This document shows positions 7,120-13,634 of a DNA stretch of 14,341 bases, one piece after another. Source of the DNA: CAYHWW01 sp964360145 (GTDB taxonomy: Bacteria > Bdellovibrionota > UBA1018 > CAYHWW01); assembly GCA_964360145.1 (NCBI GenBank), contig CAYHWW010000083.1:1-14341 (forward strand). The letters are read 5' to 3'. A program made the position numbers and the translations under genes. The notes beneath the pieces were generated by a model. That model saw only the letters and a program-made list of their open reading frames with translations, was not told where the DNA came from and did no database searches. The stretch's first letter is position 1; each line of letters opens with the position of its first letter.

Positions 7120-7874
7120 AGATCAGGAAAAAGAGGCTGAAACAATGTGCGGCGCAGATAGTCAGTGCCGGAAGAACCGCCGGTGCCTATGCGCATGCCA
7201 ATGGTGCGCTCCACCATTTTCACATGGCGGTAACGCCATTCCTGGATGCCCTCATCCAGATCAATGAGACGCTCGCACACCTGGGCAATGCTCGGGTTCG
7301 TTCTGTAGATTTCGAGTAGCACGGCCTGCACCTCGGGGTTATCACCAACACTCTCCGTCACATCGCGCTTCAGCGCCGAGTCCGGCACCGCATAGCCCTT
7401 TGCTTTGATGTAGCGCAAGAAATAGTCGTAAAGCGATGGTCGACGGAGCTCGGCTTCAAGAACTCCGCGCTCGGCACTGCCCACAGGGTGATGCTCCAGA
7501 GACGCTTTGGCGCGCTTGCCCAGCATCATCTCGAGTTTGCGGAATTGCAGGGATTGAAATCCACTGGATGATTCAAGGCGGGCCCGAAAGGAGAGAAACG
7601 AGAGCGGCGACATGGTTTCCAGAACGTCAATCTGGGACACCATGGTCTTCATGATGGTGAGGATGCGCTTGAAAGTGGCTGAGATCTGCGGCACGTCGCC
7701 GTCTTTGAACTTTTTTTCGAGATGACTCACTTCATGAATCACCTGCTTAAACCACAGCTCATAGACCTGATGGATGACAATGAAGAGGGTTTCGTCGTGC
7801 TCGCCTTCGGTGAGGGGCTTTTGCAGGTTCAAGAGCTCATTGAGCTTGAGATATTCGCTGTATGTGAGGGCCAT
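7095..7874 (-). CDS. kynA: Tryptophan 2,3-dioxygenase
   Basis: A heme dioxygenase that opens the tryptophan indole ring to N-formylkynurenine, the first step of the kynurenine pathway. With the ATG at 7874 it has 259 residues, close to bacterial TDO length. Hallmarks: LTYSEYLKL at the N-terminus; FIVIHQVYELWFKQ (31-44), with active-site H35; FRARLESSSGFQSLQFR (96-112), substrate-binding Arg and loop; heme-ligand H217 in RYRHVKMVERTIG; and GTGGSSGTDYL (230-240). A GTG at 7895 would add seven residues, but homology begins at the ATG. AGTGAGG, 11 bases before the ATG, is the likely ribosome-binding site and lies within an inverted repeat that could hide it. It is first in an operon with the kynureninase-like gene, which overlaps it by 25 bases. 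Confidence 0.93.
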   Translation of the reverse strand: MALTYSEYLKLNELLNLQKPLTEGEHDETLFIVIHQVYELWFKQVIHEVSHLEKKFKDGDVPQISATFKRILTIMKTMVSQIDVLETMSPLSFLSFRARLESSSGFQSLQFRKLEMMLGKRAKASLEHHPVGSAERGVLEAELRRPSLYDYFLRYIKAKGYAVPDSALKRDVTESVGDNPEVQAVLLEIYRTNPSIAQVCERLIDLDEGIQEWRYRHVKMVERTIGMRIGTGGSSGTDYLRRTLFQPLFPDLWAIRVQF

Positions 7875-7881
7875 GATTTTT

Positions 7882-8029
7882 TGTACCTCACTCACCGTAC
7901 TACCGCCAGCTCATGCAGAGACGGGAAATTCGCCACGGAAGAATGGCATGGCACTTGCTCATGCAGAGCGCAATCCCAGGAGCCGCCGTGCATTTCATCA
8001 AGCAACTGACGCTCGTTCAGTGAGGTACA
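7882..8029 (-). promoter_or_regulatory. Leader of the dioxygenase gene with SD-masking inverted repeat
   Basis: Read on the minus strand, TGTACCTCACT (8029-8019) is perfectly complementary to AGTGAGGTACA (7892-7882), and the latter contains the apparent ribosome-binding site of the tryptophan 2,3-dioxygenase gene. The 126-base spacer holds a 12-base direct repeat, GCTCATGCAGAG on the plus strand (7909-7920 and 7957-7968). The arrangement resembles a translation-control leader or a DNA-looping operator pair. No known riboswitch class is recognised. The repeats are seen directly; the role is inferred. Confidence 0.5.
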
Positions 8030-8066
8030 TCCTCTACGACAATGATAAACACAGCCATTGGGATCG

Positions 8067-8112
8067 GGTGTGCCACGACTAGAGAACCCTAGCATCATGG
8101 CCGTGGCACACC
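8067..8112 (-). terminator. Stable hairpin after the M48 peptidase gene
   Basis: GGTGTGCCACG (8067-8077) and CGTGGCACACC (8102-8112) form a perfect 11-bp stem with a 24-base loop, starting 8 bases past the stop of the M48 peptidase gene in its direction of transcription. No U tract follows, so it may be an mRNA 3'-end stabiliser or a factor-dependent terminator. Confidence 0.5.
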
Positions 8113-8119
8113 GCCTCAA

Positions 8120-8941
8120 TCAACGGATGGGCTGGCCGATGCCGTATTTCGTCGGAGCTTGCGCATATGCAGATTGCGCGGACGGAAGCCACTTTTTCAA
8201 ATTTTCCCGACGCCGCCCTTCTGAGGGATGGGTAGACAGCCACTCGGGGGGCGACTTGCCACCACTGGCGGCCCCCATGCGCTCCCAGAGTTGGATGGCC
8301 TCGGCGGGCTCATAACCTGCTTTAGCCATGAGGATCTGCCCGGCCTCGTCCGCCTCAGACTCTTCGTCCCTGGAGAATTTGCGATCGAAGAAAGCCACGG
8401 CAAAACCCGCGGCGGCGCCACCCAGGCCCGTCATGAGGCGGCAACTGTCGCTCTTACAAAGGAGTTGACCACCCACGATGGCAGCCCCGCCGACGATGAT
8501 GCCCAGCAAATTGCCCTGAATGGCCCTGGCATAGCGTTTTTTGCCATGGCGCAGAGTCGCGTGAGCAACCTCATGGCCCATGACCGCGGCAAGGGCGCCC
8601 TCGTTTTTGAGCACCGGCATGATGCCTGTGTACACCGCCATTTTGCCGCCTGGCATGCACCAGGCATTCACCTCGGGGCTTTCGATGAGGATCGCTTCCC
8701 ATTGGAATTTTTCGCCGGAATTGGCTGCGATGCGTTGAGCGACCCTGTTGACCATGGCCGTCCACTCCGCGTTGGTGGAACGCTTGGACTTGGATTTCAC
8801 CTCTTCATAGGCCCGGGCGGCCTGGGCGTTGATCTCCCCTTCGTCTGGCTCGGAGGCCTTTCTCATGGTGGCGCAACCAGAGAACACCGAGCTCAATGCG
8901 ATAAGAATCACTAAAAAAACTTGGCCCTTCGGTTTTTTCAT
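8120..8941 (-). CDS. M48-family metallopeptidase lipoprotein
   Basis: A 273-residue zinc metallopeptidase of the periplasmic M48 (LoiP/BepA-like) type. The N-terminus MKKPKGQVFLVILIALSSVFSGC is a lipoprotein signal peptide with C23 as the lipidation site. Zinc motif HEVAH is at 123-127, and the third ligand is probably E194 in ESEAD. GGK/MAVYTGIM (98-108) is the usual substrate-strand segment. A hydrophobic Gly-rich stretch (about 143-185) and a conserved tail (STHPSEGRR, 237-244) complete the family pattern. Such proteins do outer-membrane protein quality control. The frame is open upstream of the ATG at 8941, but that part is the shadow of the SEC-C gene; the signal peptide fixes the start. 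It lies 16 bases behind the YchJ-like gene, probably in one operon. Confidence 0.88.
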   Translation of the reverse strand: MKKPKGQVFLVILIALSSVFSGCATMRKASEPDEGEINAQAARAYEEVKSKSKRSTNAEWTAMVNRVAQRIAANSGEKFQWEAILIESPEVNAWCMPGGKMAVYTGIMPVLKNEGALAAVMGHEVAHATLRHGKKRYARAIQGNLLGIIVGGAAIVGGQLLCKSDSCRLMTGLGGAAAGFAVAFFDRKFSRDEESEADEAGQILMAKAGYEPAEAIQLWERMGAASGGKSPPEWLSTHPSEGRRRENLKKWLPSAQSAYAQAPTKYGIGQPIR

Positions 8942-8957
8942 GGCGAAAAGAAACTGA

Positions 8958-9461
8958 TCATCCACCGCAGCACTTTTTGAATTTTTTTCCGCTGCCGCAG
9001 GTGCACGGATCGTTTCGCCCCACCTTGGGCTCGGCCCGTTCCGCCGGCGCGGCGGCGTGGTGGCTCTCATGGCCCTTGCCCTCTTCGTGCACATGGGATT
9101 TGCCGTCGATGAAGTACCAGCGGTCCTGCAACTTCTTGAACCGAGCAACCTCGTGGTGCTCCAGCACCTTGCCATCGGTCTTGTATTTAGCGACAAACTC
9201 CACCTTATCGTGGCCCGCGGACAAGATCTGGAGCCCCAACCACTCAGAGTTCTTTGACCATTCCCGCACACTGTTCTCGTCGTAGTCGCCCCTGGAGGAG
9301 GGGGCTAAAGTGCTCCGTAGATAAGCGGTGGCGCCATTCACATAGGCCGTGTAGCGGGACCGCATGAGGGCTTCAGCACTGGGGGCAAAACGGTCACCTG
9401 AGATATAGGGCTCGCAGCAGCTGGAATATTCAACGGCATTCCCACAGGGGCATTGTGTCAT
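8958..9461 (-). CDS. ychJ: YchJ-family SEC-C motif protein with His-rich linker
   Basis: A 167-residue UPF0225/YchJ-family protein. An N-terminal cysteine motif (CPCGNAVEYSSCC, 4-16) is followed by the family core (SAEALMRSRYTAYVNG; HHEVARFK). A C-terminal SEC-C zinc motif (NDPCTCGSGKKFKKCC, 150-165) uses C153, C155, C164 and C165, like the SecA C-terminal tail that binds SecB and ribosomes. Between core and SEC-C lies a His/Glu-rich linker (HVHEEGKGHESHH, 123-135) not typical of E. coli YchJ. The molecular role of the family is unknown. A strong Shine-Dalgarno (GAAGGAG) precedes the ATG. The M48 peptidase gene follows 16 bases downstream. Confidence 0.88.
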   Translation of the reverse strand: MTQCPCGNAVEYSSCCEPYISGDRFAPSAEALMRSRYTAYVNGATAYLRSTLAPSSRGDYDENSVREWSKNSEWLGLQILSAGHDKVEFVAKYKTDGKVLEHHEVARFKKLQDRWYFIDGKSHVHEEGKGHESHHAAAPAERAEPKVGRNDPCTCGSGKKFKKCCGG

Positions 9462-9496
9462 GGTCGCTCCTTCACATTCTATTTACTCCACTTTAG

Positions 9497-9513
9497 CTCG
9501 GTCAGTCACCGAG
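9497..9513. promoter_or_regulatory. 17-bp dyad in the divergent spacer (candidate operator)
   Basis: CTCGGT (9497-9502), CAGTC, ACCGAG (9508-9513) is a perfect 6-bp inverted repeat centred in the spacer between the divergent YchJ-like and membrane-protein genes. Its size fits a dimeric regulator site. Whether it controls one or both genes cannot be told, and a short hairpin is the alternative. Confidence 0.35.
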
Positions 9514-9589
9514 GAAAAACGCCCCGGATCAGATGGCATGGAATAAGCAAAGAAGGGCGTTAGCTTTTCATGATGGAAATGGAGATTTT

Positions 9590-10054
9590 ATGGCGCTTCC
9601 TCAATCAGAATTAGAACGCGAAGAGAAAATCACGGCCCCCGTCGCGCTTCAGCAGCCCCTGCTCACGGTTCACCATGGTCGCACGCCCGCCCGCGTCGTA
9701 TGCAAGTGGGTCGGCGTCTTGCTCATCGCGGTGGGGCTCTACGGGTTCATGTCCCCCATGCTGGAGGCCCAGCAGAGGGGGGCGCATAACTTCATTCACA
9801 TCATCGCGGGGGTTCTGTCGTTTGCCGCCGCCCGCTTGCCAGCAGCCCGCTCGGTGCGGGCTTTCAGTGTGAGTGCCGGGGCCTTTTTCCTGGCTATTGG
9901 TGTTGTCGGGTTCGCCCTGGCGGAAAACGCCAGTGGGCTTTGGGTCCTCGTTCCTGGTGTCATCGAGTTCGGCATCCACGATCAGTGGATCCACCTTCTC
10001 AGCGGGGCGGCATGGATGGGATCTGGCCTCATCGGCCTCAAAAAGGGCGTATGA
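9590..10054 (+). CDS. Four-helix membrane protein, DUF4383-like
   Basis: An integral membrane protein of 154 residues from ATG 9590 (GGAG at 9581, 5-base spacing); an upstream ATG at 9533 would add 19 residues but has a weaker signal. Four hydrophobic helices: WVGVLLIAVGLYGFM, NFIHIIAGVLSFAAA, AFSVSAGAFFLAIGVVGFAL and WIHLLSGAAWMGSGLIG. The repeated N/QxxHxxxG pattern (HNFIHIIAG and DQWIHLLSG) resembles DUF4383 proteins, whose role is unknown. The gene is fused in translation (ATGA overlap) to the histidine kinase that follows, suggesting it is an accessory or sensory partner of that kinase. The kinase link is inference from coupling; the membrane topology is read from the sequence. Confidence 0.7.
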   Translation: MALPQSELEREEKITAPVALQQPLLTVHHGRTPARVVCKWVGVLLIAVGLYGFMSPMLEAQQRGAHNFIHIIAGVLSFAAARLPAARSVRAFSVSAGAFFLAIGVVGFALAENASGLWVLVPGVIEFGIHDQWIHLLSGAAWMGSGLIGLKKGV

Positions 10055-11451
10055 AGCCCAGCTTGTTTCTTGGTCTGTTCCTCGGGGCCATCGGCAGTGG
10101 GCTGGGGTTTTTTGACCCCACCTTTCGCCACCCCCTTTTCTTCATGTTCGTGTGGGGGCTTTTTTTGTTGTTGGCCTGGGCCAATGCACGGAGTCTTGAG
10201 CAAGCTCGGCTCCGTGAACAGCTGCTCAGCCGACTGAGTGCCTCCCTCATCGACACAGTGGAGCTACACACTCGGTTTGCCCAGGCCGCCGAGACCATTG
10301 TCAGCGGCCTCGCGGACTGGTGCACCATCTTTCTCGTGTCCGAAGATGGCCATGTGGAACGGGTGGCCTTGGCCCACCGTGATCCTGCCCATAAAGAATT
10401 CGCGGACCGATTGCGCGGCAGCTCTCCCAGCACTGCGATGTCCCAGGTCGTGCTCAAATGCATCAAAGAGCGCACGCCCACCCTCATTGAACGACTGGAC
10501 ATTGACGATCTTCGGCGCGCCTCTCCCCATGACAATGAGATATTACAGATGACTGAGGCCATTGGACTCCGCTCATATATGATCCTCCCCCTCGTTGCCC
10601 GGGGTCGCTCCTTCGGGGCCGTGATGCTGATCTCGTCCCGGGGCAACTATACTAAATTCGATATGAATTTTGCCCAGAGTCTCGTCGATCGTATCGCGAT
10701 TTCCGCTGACAATGCCTACTTGTACGAAAATGCCCAGAGAGCCGCGCGCGCGCGGGAACACACCATGGCTATTGTTTCCCATGACCTGAGAAATCCTTTG
10801 TCCGCCATCAGCATCAGCGCGGAGCTTCTTGCCGAACTGGTTGGCAATGATGCGCGACTGCAGAGCCTCATCGGGGCCATCCAATCATCCACAAAACGCG
10901 CACTGAATTTGATGTCTGATTTGCTCACCTCCGCCAAAATCGAATCTGGTGGATTCGTCGTCGATGCGACGGCGGAAAGCGCCACGTCCCTCGTGGATGA
11001 AGCATTGGATATGCTCGCGCCCCTTGCGATGAAAAAAGGGATTAAACTGGAAAAGGACCTCATGGCCGGAATTGCGAGCGTGGCCGCTGACCGCCCTCGC
11101 ATCCTTCAAGTGCTTTCAAACGTCGTGGGCAACGCCATTAAGTTCAGCCCTAATAATGGCACCATCACCGTGGAGGTCCGCGATGGCCCCGCTGACAATG
11201 TGCTGTTTGCAGTGAGAGACAACGGTCAGGGCATCCCCGTGGATGCCTTACCCCATATTTTTGATCGGTACTGGCAGCCACCTCGGACAAAGCAGCAAGG
11301 CATCGGCCTCGGGCTCTCCATCGCCAAAGGGATTATCGATGCCCACGGTGGGCGCATTTGGGTTGAGAGCAAGGAAGGCATTGGTAGCACCTTCTACTTC
11401 ACTCTGCCCCATGCCCACCACGAGGTTCAAGCCCTGCAGGTGACCGGTTGA
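10051..11451 (+). CDS. Membrane-anchored GAF-domain sensor histidine kinase
   Basis: 466 residues, starting at the ATG that overlaps the previous stop (ATGA). Two N-terminal membrane helices (about 3-21 and 29-45) are joined by a very short periplasmic turn. A GAF sensor domain follows (about 62-222). HisKA has the phosphoacceptor H244 in SHDLRNPL (243-250). The HATPase_c domain has an N box (LSNVVGNAIKFSP, N357/N361), a G1 box DNGQG (390-394) and a G2 box GIGLGL (417-422). All catalytic boxes are intact, so it should be an active kinase. With almost no periplasmic domain, it probably senses a cytosolic ligand through GAF or a signal through its membrane partner at 9590. No response regulator is adjacent; the nearest, at 13844, is separated by a convergent gene. 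Confidence 0.92.
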   Translation: MKPSLFLGLFLGAIGSGLGFFDPTFRHPLFFMFVWGLFLLLAWANARSLEQARLREQLLSRLSASLIDTVELHTRFAQAAETIVSGLADWCTIFLVSEDGHVERVALAHRDPAHKEFADRLRGSSPSTAMSQVVLKCIKERTPTLIERLDIDDLRRASPHDNEILQMTEAIGLRSYMILPLVARGRSFGAVMLISSRGNYTKFDMNFAQSLVDRIAISADNAYLYENAQRAARAREHTMAIVSHDLRNPLSAISISAELLAELVGNDARLQSLIGAIQSSTKRALNLMSDLLTSAKIESGGFVVDATAESATSLVDEALDMLAPLAMKKGIKLEKDLMAGIASVAADRPRILQVLSNVVGNAIKFSPNNGTITVEVRDGPADNVLFAVRDNGQGIPVDALPHIFDRYWQPPRTKQQGIGLGLSIAKGIIDAHGGRIWVESKEGIGSTFYFTLPHAHHEVQALQVTG

Positions 11452-11458
11452 CACTGAA

Positions 11459-11477
11459 GGCCTCAGACCATCAGGCC
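11459..11477. terminator. Short hairpin between convergent genes
   Basis: GGCCT (11459-11463) and AGGCC (11473-11477) form a weak 5-bp stem between the histidine kinase stop (11451) and the stop of the convergent lipoprotein gene (11463). The gap is only 11 bases, so this is the only visible candidate for a shared terminator; it has no U tract. Confidence 0.3.
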
Positions 11478-12545
11478 GCCACCGACGTCGATGGAGGGCG
11501 ATGGTGATGGCGTGGGCGTAGGTTCAGGCGTGGGGCTCGCCGAAGGTGTTGGAGTGGGTTCCGGCGTAGGGCTAGCTGAAGGCGTGGGCGTAGGCTCGGG
11601 CGTGGGGCTAGCTGAAGGCGTGGGCGTAGGCTCGGGCGTAGGTGACGGCGATGGGCTTACGCAGGGGTTAGGGGCCTCATTCCGTGGAATAAAGTAGTTG
11701 TCTGGGGACACCACTTTCCAGCCCCTATTGAGCAACTCCATCCACCGTGCCGAAGCCCGGGGTGGACTTTGCGTGGAGTCAAAAAAGTATGAGTTGCCTT
11801 GGGCGCCACAAAGGGGCTCAGCGAGATCGCCTCTGCCGCAGCCATTGGCTACCTTACGCCACAGCAGCATCAGGGCAATGTGATAGCGAGGGCCTTGGTA
11901 GTAGTCCACGCGGATGGGCAGGCGATCACCGCGGTTCATGTAAACTGTTTCACTTGCGCAACCCAGCTTCGTGGGGTGCGTGCCGTCGTTATTCACGAGG
12001 GTTTCATACTCGCCACCACGCTTGATCTGCATGACGGCGCCATCGTCCGAGAGAACCGCGAATTGATAGAGACCTTCTTCGTCGTTGGCGCGCAAACGGA
12101 GCTCGGACTCGAAGTGCACGGAGAACCATTCATAGAGCGTGTCGCCATGGGGCGTTTCCAGCACCGTGCCGTTCAGAGTCATGAAGCCCTGGTCAAAGGG
12201 GCGCGTGGGCACGTTGAGCTGGCTGAAATAAAGATCATTGGGCAATGCCTCGCCATTGGCCTGGTACTCAGCGACGGTTTGGTAGCGGGGTAGGTTCGGG
12301 GCCAGGTAGAAAAGCTTGCCCTTCAAGCCGGACTGAGCGTTTTGCGCGCCATCGTTGCCGAAGGGGTCACAGACGGCATTGCCGTCGGGCGTGGCCTCCG
12401 GGGTGGGCATTGCGTCTTCGACGCTGATGTCCGTATTGCCCACCGTAACCTGCTCGGGGTTTTGGCAGGCGGAGCTGGCCATGAGGCTGAGGCTGAAGGA
12501 TGCCATCCCTAGTTTTCTGATGCTTTTGGTGATCTTGGAGGCCAT
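11463..12545 (-). CDS. PA14-like lipoprotein with Pro/Thr/Ser repeat tail
   Basis: A 360-residue surface protein. A lipoprotein-type signal (MASKITKSIRKLGMASFSLSL, then MASSAC) places the modified Cys at 27. The middle part (about 74-232) resembles a PA14/GLEYA beta-barrel: GLKGKLFYL at 73-81, ESELRLRANDEEGLYQFAVL and SDDG (166-169), NNDGTHP, then RVDYYQGPRYHIALMLLW. Such domains bind carbohydrates or mediate adhesion. The C-terminal part (about 297-351) is low complexity, with PTPEPTPTPSAS repeated three times plus partial copies, probably a flexible stalk or wall-spanning spacer. Start support: AAGGCGGGA before the ATG. An odd feature is a Cys-rich region (C196, C236, C246, C295). Domain call is by pattern only, so moderate confidence. 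Confidence 0.75.
   Translation of the reverse strand: MASKITKSIRKLGMASFSLSLMASSACQNPEQVTVGNTDISVEDAMPTPEATPDGNAVCDPFGNDGAQNAQSGLKGKLFYLAPNLPRYQTVAEYQANGEALPNDLYFSQLNVPTRPFDQGFMTLNGTVLETPHGDTLYEWFSVHFESELRLRANDEEGLYQFAVLSDDGAVMQIKRGGEYETLVNNDGTHPTKLGCASETVYMNRGDRLPIRVDYYQGPRYHIALMLLWRKVANGCGRGDLAEPLCGAQGNSYFFDSTQSPPRASARWMELLNRGWKVVSPDNYFIPRNEAPNPCVSPSPSPTPEPTPTPSASPTPEPTPTPSASPTPEPTPTPSASPTPEPTPTPSPSPSIDVGGGLMV
11512..11655. repeat. 36-bp tandem repeats coding the PTPEPTPTPSAS tail
   Basis: Three nearly identical 36-bp units (11530-11565, 11566-11601, 11602-11637) with partial copies on both sides encode the 12-residue repeat of the lipoprotein tail. Units 2 and 3 differ by one base, and unit 1 by several, which indicates recent duplication. 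Copy number can be expected to vary without breaking the reading frame. Confidence 0.85.
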
Positions 12546-12660
12546 GGTACATCCCGCCTTAATTGTTAATTATGTTTAACAATATAAAGGTATCATAACA
12601 TGATCATATTAATCAGGTATAAATAATTTATCCTTTATTGTTAGGGGCTTAGACCGTAAA
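12546..12660. promoter_or_regulatory. AT-rich divergent regulatory region with ATTGTTA boxes
   Basis: This spacer between the lipoprotein and Ada-like genes is far more AT-rich than its surroundings. ATTGTTAA (12562-12569) and TTAACAAT (12576-12583) make an 8-bp inverted repeat; a third ATTGTTA is at 12637-12643. TAACAATATAAAGG (12577-12590) and CCTTTATTGTTA (12632-12643) also pair, apart from two extra bases. A TATGAT -10-like box on the minus strand fits the lipoprotein gene. No named regulator is assignable. Confidence 0.45.
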
Positions 12661-12768
12661 ACCCTGACCTTGCAGAGGGCCCTAGACGGGCTCCGTGGTT
12701 GCGGCGCCCCACTGATGATAGCAAGATCCGGGTGGCGCGACGCTCAGCCGCGCATCACACTGGGCGCC

Positions 12769-13599
12769 ATGACAGACTATCAACGCATTGAAAAAGCAAT
12801 TCACTACATCGAGCAGCACTTTCGCGAGCAACCCAGCCTCGGGGCGATGGCGCGGTCCGTACACCTGAGCCCTTTTCACTTTCAGCGGCTATTCACCCGA
12901 TGGGCAGGCATTAGCCCCAAACGGTTCCAGCAGTATTTGACGGCAACCTACGCCAAGGAGCGCCTGCGGGCATCGCGATCGGTTTTGGACACGGCCTGGG
13001 ATGCGGGGCTGTCGGGGCCCAGTCGGCTCCATGATTTGATGGTGCGCGTGGAGGCGATGAGCCCCGGTGAATTCAAAATCCAGGGTCAGGGCATGATCAT
13101 TGAATACGGCATTCACCCCTCCCCCTTCGGGGATTGCCTTGTGGCATTGAGCAGCCGCGGGCTCTGCGGACTATCGTTTTTTACAGGAAAAAGCGCCGCC
13201 TCCACCGTGGCTGAGCTCCAAGCCCAGTGGCCCCGGGCCCGACTGAAGCGTGCGCATCACCCTACCCTTGCCGCAGCGGAGAAGATCTTCCGCGCTGGTA
13301 AGGGTGATTTGAAGGTTTTACTGAGGGGGACAGAGTTTCAGATCAAGGTATGGGAGGCCTTGCTCACCATTCCACCGGGTCACCTCATCTCTTACAGTGG
13401 TCTGGCCGAGCACGTCGGCGTGCCTGGGGCCGCACGGGCCGTGGGTTCAGCCGTGGCCGCCAATATCATTGCGTACCTGGTGCCCTGCCACAGGGTGATT
13501 CGGTCGAGCGGCGTCGTGGGCGAGTATCGATGGGGCGCCGTGAGGAAGAAGGCGTTGATCGCACGGGAAGCGGCGCTAGCCCTTCCTCTAAAGTTTTAA
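12769..13599 (+). CDS. ada: Ada-type AraC regulator / O6-methylguanine-DNA methyltransferase fusion
   Basis: 276 residues from ATG 12769. Residues 1-100 are an AraC-type double helix-turn-helix (IEKAIHYIEQHFREQPSL; HLSPFHFQRLFTRWAGISPKRF). Residues 112-276 are an O6-alkylguanine-DNA alkyltransferase, with the methyl-acceptor C240 in PCHRV (239-243), the Arg-finger helix region (AARAVGSAVAAN) and GEYRWG (251-256). It repairs O6-methylguanine by suicide transfer. The Ada N-terminal zinc domain with its second acceptor cysteine is missing, as in the shorter AdaB/Ada-like fusions, so methylphosphotriester sensing of the classical type is not expected. The frame is open back to 12670, but family alignment favours 12769. 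No Shine-Dalgarno is clear. The next gene begins 35 bases downstream. Confidence 0.88.
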   Translation: MTDYQRIEKAIHYIEQHFREQPSLGAMARSVHLSPFHFQRLFTRWAGISPKRFQQYLTATYAKERLRASRSVLDTAWDAGLSGPSRLHDLMVRVEAMSPGEFKIQGQGMIIEYGIHPSPFGDCLVALSSRGLCGLSFFTGKSAASTVAELQAQWPRARLKRAHHPTLAAAEKIFRAGKGDLKVLLRGTEFQIKVWEALLTIPPGHLISYSGLAEHVGVPGAARAVGSAVAANIIAYLVPCHRVIRSSGVVGEYRWGAVRKKALIAREAALALPLKF

Positions 13600-13634
13600 C
13601 AAGCTATGCCGATTATGCATGCAGGTGGTTCTCC

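Noticed and set aside
5965..7140. 391-codon plus-strand open frame opposite the kynureninase gene
   Set aside because: It is antisense to a well-supported PLP enzyme, is Arg/His/Gln-rich and has no ribosome-binding site or family motif.
7946..7962. Second sigma-54-like sequence (TGGCACTTGCTCATGC)
   Set aside because: The GG-to-GC distance is 11 instead of 10, the -12 TT is missing, and no plus-strand gene follows.
7892..8119. 75-codon minus-strand frame between the M48 and dioxygenase genes
   Set aside because: It runs through the hairpin at 8067-8112, has a Cys/Arg-rich unstructured product and no binding site; the region is better explained as leader and 3'-end hairpin.
8942..9271. N-terminal extension of the M48 peptidase frame
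   Set aside because: It is the out-of-frame shadow of the YchJ/SEC-C gene; the lipoprotein signal peptide marks the true start at 8941.
11530..11637. CRISPR-like regular repeats
   Set aside because: The units are contiguous without spacers and encode an in-frame 12-residue protein repeat.
12670..12768. N-terminal 33-residue extension of the Ada-like protein
   Set aside because: The AraC domain begins at MTDYQRIEKAI (12769), and the extension shows neither a binding site nor a zinc-domain cysteine pattern.
13350..13634. N-terminal extension of the H-box mini gene into the Ada-like gene
   Set aside because: It overlaps the methyltransferase active-site region in another frame and is Arg/Gly-rich; the ATG at 13635 has its own binding site.
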